NCBI RefSeq assembly: GCF_024708915.1
Contig: NZ_JANJXQ010000239.1
Coordinates: 1-19,336, forward strand
Direction of reading: 5' to 3'
From: Thiobacillus sp.
Lineage (GTDB): Bacteria; Pseudomonadota; Gammaproteobacteria; Burkholderiales; Thiobacillaceae
Length of the DNA: 19,336 nt
A program made the position numbers and the translations under genes. Positions 15,167 through 19,336 of the stretch are shown piece after piece (positions within the stretch are counted from its first letter, which is position 1; the number at the start of each line of letters is the position of its first letter). Under the pieces are notes generated by a model, which saw only the letters and a list, made by a program, of their open reading frames with translations, searched no databases and had not been told where the DNA came from.

Positions 15167-15202
15167 CCGCGACGCCAATTTCTGGAATCCCGGCAGCCCC
15201 GG

Positions 15203-15208
15203 TAAAAT
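15203..15208 (+). promoter_or_regulatory. Possible -10 box just before yqiA
   Basis: TAAAAT ends 6 bases before the yqiA ATG. If used, transcription would start at or next to the start codon, giving a leaderless message; the absence of a visible ribosome binding site before yqiA agrees with this. The matching -35 region (about 15180-15185, TTCTGG) is a poor fit, so this is only a suggestion. Confidence 0.3.
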
Positions 15209-15214
15209 CCGCGG

Positions 15215-15772
15215 ATGATCGTCTATCTCCACGGCTTCAACTCCACGCCCGCTTCCGGCAAGGCGCGCCAGCTCGGCGCCTACATGGCCGGCATCGGACG
15301 CGGGGCGGACTACCTCTGCCCGCAGCTGCCCAACAGTCCCCGTGCGGCGATCGCCCTGATCGAGAGCGAACTGGCTCGGCGCCGCGCCGGCCCGGTCACC
15401 CTGGTCGGCAGCTCGCTGGGCGGGTTCTACGCCACCCACCTCGCCGAGAAGCACGGCTGGAAGGCGGTGCTGGTGAATCCGGCGGTGCACGCCCACGTCC
15501 TGATGCGCGGCGCGCTGGGCCCCCAGGCCAACTGGCATACCGGCGAGAAATGGCAGTTCACCGAGGCCCACCTGGCCGAGCTTGCGGCGCTCGACGTGCC
15601 GGCGATCACCCGCCCCGAGCGCTATCTGCTGCTGGTGCAGACCGGTGACGAGGTCATCGATTACCGCGACGCAGTCGCCTACTATGCCGGCGCGCGGCAG
15701 ATCGTCGAGCAAGGCGGCGACCACGGCTTCGCCGGCTTCGAGCGCCACCTGCAAACCCTCCTGGATTTCTGA
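15215..15772 (+). CDS. yqiA: YqiA/YcfP family alpha/beta-hydrolase (esterase)
   Basis: This 185-residue small alpha/beta-hydrolase is related to E. coli YqiA, an esterase active on short acyl and palmitoyl-CoA model substrates whose natural substrate is unknown. Visible features: the opening 'IVYLHGFNSTPASGKAR' with the oxyanion HG, nucleophile S67 in the elbow 'GSSLGGFYATHLAEK' (GxSxG at 65-69), acid D145 in 'QTGDEVIDY', and catalytic H170 in 'GGDHGFAGFERH'. There is no signal peptide, so it acts in the cytoplasm. It lies between mpl and the RNase II-like gene, with a 6-bp gap to the latter, so the two are probably one transcript. Glutamate is almost always GAG here, unlike the hem genes. 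Confidence 0.93.
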   Translation: MIVYLHGFNSTPASGKARQLGAYMAGIGRGADYLCPQLPNSPRAAIALIESELARRRAGPVTLVGSSLGGFYATHLAEKHGWKAVLVNPAVHAHVLMRGALGPQANWHTGEKWQFTEAHLAELAALDVPAITRPERYLLLVQTGDEVIDYRDAVAYYAGARQIVEQGGDHGFAGFERHLQTLLDF

Positions 15773-15778
15773 GTTTCC

Positions 15779-17659
15779 ATGTACCTCATCTTTGAAGAGG
15801 ACGGCCATTTCAAGGCCGGCTCCATCCTGTCCGAAACCGAGGCCACGGCGCAGGTGGAGGCCGCCAGCGGCAAGCGCAGCAAGATCAAGGCTGCGAGCAT
15901 CCTCTTGCGCTTCGGCGCGCCGTCTCCCACCGAGGTGATGGCCGAGGCCGAGAAGCTCGCCGAGGAGCTCGACGCCGACTTCCTGTGGGAGGCCGCGGGC
16001 GCCGAGGAATTCGGCTTCGAACAGCTGGCGCAGGAGTATTACGGCCACGCACCGCGGCCCGCGGAGGCGGTCGCGCTGCTGCAGAAGCTGCATGCCTCGC
16101 CGATCCATTTCCACAAGCGCGGAAAGGGCCGCTACCGCCCCGCCCCCGCCGAAACGCTGGCGGCGGCCAAGGCCGGGCTGGAGAAGAAGCGCCTTGCGGC
16201 CGAGCGCCAGGCACGCCTCGCGGCCGAACTTGCGGCCTTCCGCCTGCCGCCCGAGTATGCGTCGCTGATCCCGCGCATCCTCATCGCACCGGACAAGAAC
16301 ACACTGGAATACAAGGCGCTGGAGGACGCGGCTGCGACCACCGGGCTGTCGCAGGTGCGGCTGCTCGAGCGCTGCGGCGCGATTCCGTCGACGCTTGAGT
16401 TCCACTTGATGAGCTTCCTGCTCGAGCACTTTCCGCGCGGCACCGGGTTTGCCGAAATCACCGACCCGGCTGCCCTGGATCCGCGCGACCCGCCGGAGCT
16501 GCCGAAGAGCGGCGTGCGCGCCTTCTCGATCGACGACGAGCTGACCACCGAGATCGACGACGCGCTGTCGGTGGAGTGGCTGGGCGACCGCGTCCGCGTC
16601 GGCATCCACATCGCAGCGCCCGCGGTCGGCATCGCGCCCGGCTCCGAGATCGACCGCATCGCGCGCGAACGGCTGTCGACCGTCTACTACCCCGGCGACA
16701 AGATCACCATGCTGCCGGAGGCGCTGATCCACCACTACACGCTCGGCGAGAGGCACGACTGCCCCGCCCTGTCGCTCTACCTCGACGTCGCGCCCGACCT
16801 GCGCGTGCTCGGCACCGAGACCCGGCTGGAAATGGTGCACATCGCCGACAACCTGCGTCACGAGACGCTGGAGGGCCAATTCAACGCCGAAACCCTGCGC
16901 AATCCGGAGGTGCCGGACTATCCGTACCGCCGCGAGCTCGAATGGCTGCACGACTTTGCCGCCGTGCTCGAGGCCGGGCGCGGCAAGACCGACACGGTCG
17001 ACCGCGTCGACTACAATTTCAGGCTCGACGGCGAGCGCATTTCGATCCTGCCGCGCAAGCGCGGCAGCCCGGTCGACAAGGTGGTGTCCGAGCTGATGAT
17101 CTTCGCCAACGCGCACTGGGGCGGCTGGCTCGCCGAGAAGCGCGTGCCGGCGATCTACCGCGCGCAGGCCAACGGCAAGACGCGCATGACGACCGCCCCC
17201 GACCCGCACCAGGGCCTCGGCGTCGACCAGTACGCGTGGTCGACTTCGCCCTTGCGGCGTTACGTCGACCTCGTCAACCAGCGCCAGTTGATCAGCGTGG
17301 TCCAGGGCGCCGACCCGGTCTATCCGCCGAGGAGCGAGCAGCTCTATGCGACGGTGCGCGACTTCGAGCTGGCGTACGACGCCTACAACGAATTCCAGCG
17401 CCGTCTCGAGCGCTACTGGATGCTGCGCTGGCTGATCCAGGAGAACGTGACCGAAGTGACCGCCGGCGTGATCCGCGAAGACCTGGTGCGCTTCGACAAC
17501 CTGCCGCTGGTGACGCGTGCACCCTCGGTAATGGGGATCGCACCGGGCGCGCGCGTGCGGCTCGCGATTTCGGGGATCGACCTGCTCGACATCAGCTTTC
17601 ACGCCGAGTACCTGGAAACCGTCGCCCCGCCGCCTGACAGCGGCGCCGTCCTTCCGTAG
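15779..17659 (+). CDS. RNase II-family (RNB domain) 3'-5' exoribonuclease
   Basis: This 626-residue protein has an N-terminal region of about 240 residues that differs from E. coli RNase II, with a charged, Ala-rich helical stretch at about 125-152. A complete RNB catalytic domain follows from about 247. The metal-binding signature is 'FSIDDELTTEIDDALS' with D252, D260 and D261; the position matching E. coli D207 is E258, a substitution I also associate with cyanobacterial and plastid RNase R/II-like proteins. Further RNB landmarks are 'VGIHIAAPA', 'STVYYPGDKITMLPEAL', 'VSELMIFAN' and 'STSPLRRYVDLVNQRQL', with R493/R494 in the RNA-contact motif. The last 70 residues may be a degenerate S1-like domain. 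It should degrade single-stranded RNA in the cytoplasm. It is coupled to yqiA (6-bp gap) and lies 29 bp before tonB. Confidence 0.95.
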   Translation: MYLIFEEDGHFKAGSILSETEATAQVEAASGKRSKIKAASILLRFGAPSPTEVMAEAEKLAEELDADFLWEAAGAEEFGFEQLAQEYYGHAPRPAEAVALLQKLHASPIHFHKRGKGRYRPAPAETLAAAKAGLEKKRLAAERQARLAAELAAFRLPPEYASLIPRILIAPDKNTLEYKALEDAAATTGLSQVRLLERCGAIPSTLEFHLMSFLLEHFPRGTGFAEITDPAALDPRDPPELPKSGVRAFSIDDELTTEIDDALSVEWLGDRVRVGIHIAAPAVGIAPGSEIDRIARERLSTVYYPGDKITMLPEALIHHYTLGERHDCPALSLYLDVAPDLRVLGTETRLEMVHIADNLRHETLEGQFNAETLRNPEVPDYPYRRELEWLHDFAAVLEAGRGKTDTVDRVDYNFRLDGERISILPRKRGSPVDKVVSELMIFANAHWGGWLAEKRVPAIYRAQANGKTRMTTAPDPHQGLGVDQYAWSTSPLRRYVDLVNQRQLISVVQGADPVYPPRSEQLYATVRDFELAYDAYNEFQRRLERYWMLRWLIQENVTEVTAGVIREDLVRFDNLPLVTRAPSVMGIAPGARVRLAISGIDLLDISFHAEYLETVAPPPDSGAVLP

Positions 17660-17688
17660 AATCGAACCCACGCCGATCGTTTTCCCGC

Positions 17689-18582
17689 ATGGTGTCCGCT
17701 GCCCCCCCCGCCCTTCTCGCCGAACCGTCCCAGCAAAGCACGCGCATGGCACTCGCCCTGCTCGCGTCGGCGGCCGTGCACGGCATGCTGCTGTCGACCC
17801 AGTTCGTGCAGGTCAACCCCCGCCTGTTCGAGGACCACAGCCTGCCGATGGAGGTGGTGCTGACCAACGCCAAGAGCCTGGAGTCGCCGCTCAGCCCCGA
17901 CGCGCTGGCGCAGGTGAACCTGGCGGGTGGCGGCAACACCGACGAGGACAGGCGGCTGAAGAGTCCGCTGCCTGCCAGCGCCAGGACCCAGACCGGCAGC
18001 GACGAGGCGGCGATGCAGGCGCGCGTGGCCGAACTGGAACAGCAGGCCCGGATGCTGCTGAGCAAGCTGCAGGCGGACGCCGAGCTGCGGGATCAGCGCG
18101 CCCCGAGCGAACCCGCGCCGGCGCACCCCGCGATCGACGCCAGCCAGCTCAACCAGCAGGCCCGCGAGATGGCGCAGTTGCAGGCGCAGATCTCGCAGCA
18201 ATGGGACGAGTACCAGAGGCGACCGAAGCGGGCGTTCGTCGGCGCCAACGTCAGGGAGTACGCGTTCGCGCGCTATGTCGAGGACTGGGTCGCAAAGGTC
18301 GAGCGGGTGGGCAACCTGAATTATCCCGAGGCGGCGCGACGCCAGGGCATCTACGGCAGCCTCAAGCTGACCGTCTCGATCTACGCCAACGGCGAGATCG
18401 AAAAGGTCGAGATCGACCGCGCGTCCGGCTCCAAGATCCTCGACGCCGCCGCGATCAAGATCGTCGAGCTCGCCGAGCCGTACGCGGCCTTCCCCGAGGA
18501 CATGCGCAGGAAGACCGACATCCTGTCGATCACGCGCACCTGGACCTTCACCCGCTCGGACCAGCTCGTCGGCACCGACTGA
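17689..18582 (+). CDS. tonB: TonB-family energy transducer
   Basis: TonB proteins pass proton-motive force from ExbB/ExbD to outer-membrane transporters. This 297-residue protein has a membrane anchor at about 20-40 with the His typical of TonB ('LLASAAVHGMLLS', H31). A periplasmic spacer follows with two Gln/Ala/Glu-rich coiled-coil stretches (about 105-135 and 150-178) in place of the usual Pro-rich rod. The C-terminal TonB domain (about 205-292) has 'NLNYPEAARRQGIYGSLKLT', 'GEIEKVEI', 'SGSKILDAAAIKIV' and the final 'ITRTWTF'. No exbB, exbD or receptor gene is in the window, so it must use partners from elsewhere. A run of eight C falls within codons 5-7, and an in-frame ATG at 17746 could serve as a second start. 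A terminator follows the stop. Confidence 0.93.
   Translation: MVSAAPPALLAEPSQQSTRMALALLASAAVHGMLLSTQFVQVNPRLFEDHSLPMEVVLTNAKSLESPLSPDALAQVNLAGGGNTDEDRRLKSPLPASARTQTGSDEAAMQARVAELEQQARMLLSKLQADAELRDQRAPSEPAPAHPAIDASQLNQQAREMAQLQAQISQQWDEYQRRPKRAFVGANVREYAFARYVEDWVAKVERVGNLNYPEAARRQGIYGSLKLTVSIYANGEIEKVEIDRASGSKILDAAAIKIVELAEPYAAFPEDMRRKTDILSITRTWTFTRSDQLVGTD
17702..17709 (+). repeat. Homopolymeric C8 tract at the tonB 5' end
   Basis: Eight consecutive C residues start 11 bases after the first base of the start codon. Tracts of this kind can slip during replication, and gain or loss of one C would shift the frame right after the start. Confidence 0.95.
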
Positions 18583-18605
18583 CCGGACGCCGCCCCTCCC
18601 CTGTC

Positions 18606-18628
18606 AACCCGCCGCCAGGCGGGTTTTT
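18606..18628 (+). terminator. Intrinsic terminator after tonB
   Basis: AACCCGCC (18606-18613) pairs perfectly with GGCGGGTT (18618-18625) around a GCCA loop, and the T run continues to 18628 (five T in all at 18624-18628). It lies 24 bases after the tonB stop and would end transcription of the mpl/yqiA/RNase/tonB run before fbp. Confidence 0.9.
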
Positions 18629-18672
18629 GTTGCCCGCGGCCGGCCGCCTCAGGAGCGCAGCGATTTGCGGTC

Positions 18673-18688
18673 TTTATCACGTGATAAA
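18673..18688. promoter_or_regulatory. Perfect 16-bp palindrome upstream of fbp, likely operator
   Basis: TTTATCACGTGATAAA is a perfect palindrome 53 bp before the fbp start, at the edge of an AT-rich stretch (about 18671-18730) that stands out from the GC-rich surroundings. Possible -10 boxes overlap or follow it (TAAAAT at 18685-18690, TAATAT at 18703-18708). The position suits a repressor or activator site. It also fits the loose TNA-N8-TNA pattern given for the Calvin-cycle regulator CbbR, but that pattern is weak and the regulator is not identified. Confidence 0.65.
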
Positions 18689-18741
18689 ATATTTAGTTGT
18701 CCTAATATTCTGATTTGTTTATCCGTTTTCTGGAGATCGTC

Positions 18742-19336
18742 ATGCACACCGGCACCACCCTCACCCAGTTCATCATCGAAGAGCAGCGCCGCATCGCCGG
18801 CGCCACCGGCGACTTCACCTCGCTGCTGAACGACGTCGTCACCGCCTGCAAGGCCATTTCCAACGCCGTCAACAAGGGCGCGCTCTTGGGGGTGATGGGC
18901 GCGCTCGATTCCGAGAACGTGCAGGGCGAGACGCAGAAGAAGCTCGACGTCATCACCAACGACATCATGATCCGCTCCAACGAGTGGGCGGGCCACCTCG
19001 CCGGCATGGCCTCCGAAGAGATGGACGACGTCTACGCCATCCCCGGCCAGTACCCGCTCGGCAAGTACCTGCTGGTGTTCGACCCGCTCGACGGATCGTC
19101 GAACGTCGACGTCAACATCTCGGTCGGCACCATCTTCTCGATCCTCAAGGCCCCGGTCGCCGGTCGCGCCGCCAAGGCGGAAGACTTCCTGCAGCCCGGC
19201 ACCAAGCAGGTGTGCGCCGGCTACGCGATCTACGGCTCGTCGACCATGCTGGTGCTGACCTTCGGCCACGGCACCAACGGCTTCACGCTCGACCGCGACG
19301 TCGGCGAATTCGTGCTGACCCACCCCAACATGACCA
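18742..19336 (+). CDS. fbp: Class I fructose-1,6-bisphosphatase, 3' end outside the window
   Basis: Fbp removes the 1-phosphate from fructose 1,6-bisphosphate, an irreversible step of gluconeogenesis and, in autotrophs, of the Calvin cycle. The window holds the first 198 of roughly 335 residues. The start is supported by TGGAG six bases upstream and by the family N-terminus '[17 protein letters not shown]'. Substrate and metal motifs are intact: '[18 protein letters not shown]', E92/E93 in 'ASEEMDD', and '[20 protein letters not shown]' with D114, D117 and D123, followed by '[16 protein letters not shown]'. It has its own upstream region with a palindrome and AT-rich promoter-like sequence, and the tonB terminator separates it from the genes before it. 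Whether it serves gluconeogenesis or carbon fixation cannot be told from this window. Confidence 0.96.
   Translation, partial: MHTGTTLTQFIIEEQRRIAGATGDFTSLLNDVVTACKAISNAVNKGALLGVMGALDSENVQGETQKKLDVITNDIMIRSNEWAGHLAGMASEEMDDVYAIPGQYPLGKYLLVFDPLDGSSNVDVNISVGTIFSILKAPVAGRAAKAEDFLQPGTKQVCAGYAIYGSSTMLVLTFGHGTNGFTLDRDVGEFVLTHPNMT

Noticed and set aside
13754..17752. A 1332-codon open frame on the minus strand opposite mpl, yqiA and the RNase gene
   Set aside because: The plus-strand genes here are certain from their motifs. In GC-rich DNA, strong third-position GC bias removes stop codons from one antisense frame. The translation is repetitive in His, Gly, Val and Arg and has no domain signature.
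18649..19323. An open frame on the minus strand at the right edge
   Set aside because: It lies opposite fbp, whose motifs and ribosome binding site are clear. The antisense translation has no family features.

Overview
This window is GC-rich, gene-dense chromosomal DNA from a Gram-negative proteobacterium, most likely a betaproteobacterium (Nitrosomonadales/Thiobacillaceae-like). That placement is inferred from the hemCDXY order, the cutA-dsbD pair, the mpl/yqiA/RNase II-like/tonB run, strong GC bias at third codon positions and class I fructose-1,6-bisphosphatase. No marker gene fixes the genus. There are 19 protein-coding genes. I found no tRNA, rRNA, IS element, prophage or CRISPR array, and no gene-free stretch over 300 bases.

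Layout, left to right. (1) The end of an unrecognised gene (+) meets the cutA-dsbD operon (-) at a perfect bidirectional terminator. (2) cutA and fxsA diverge with only 3 bp between their start codons, and fxsA carries a dispersed-type hairpin repeat inside its coding region. (3) An SDR/epimerase-like gene (-) diverges from a [2Fe-2S]-flavin reductase gene (+), which converges on a DUF302 gene (-). (4) hemC-hemD-hemX-hemY is a tightly overlapping operon on the minus strand. (5) On the plus strand lie a periplasmic thioredoxin-like gene, a long inverted repeat, and a two-component pair: a NarL-type regulator and a hybrid histidine kinase with a His-rich sensor region. (6) Inverted arrays of 7-bp repeats precede mpl, yqiA, an RNase II-like gene and tonB, which ends at a clear terminator. 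(7) A perfect 16-bp palindrome lies upstream of fbp, which runs off the window.

Functionally the window covers periplasmic thiol reduction (DsbD, thioredoxin-like protein), metal tolerance (CutA), tetrapyrrole synthesis (HemC, HemD, with HemX and HemY), cell-wall recycling (Mpl), RNA turnover, TonB energy transduction and gluconeogenesis or the Calvin cycle (Fbp). Most of it is housekeeping. I see no convincing undescribed multi-gene system. The points most worth checking are the DsbD with a duplicated N-terminal domain, the palindrome before fbp, the inverted repeat and heptamer arrays, the C8 tract at the tonB start, and the distinct glutamate codon use of the yqiA-RNase-tonB block.
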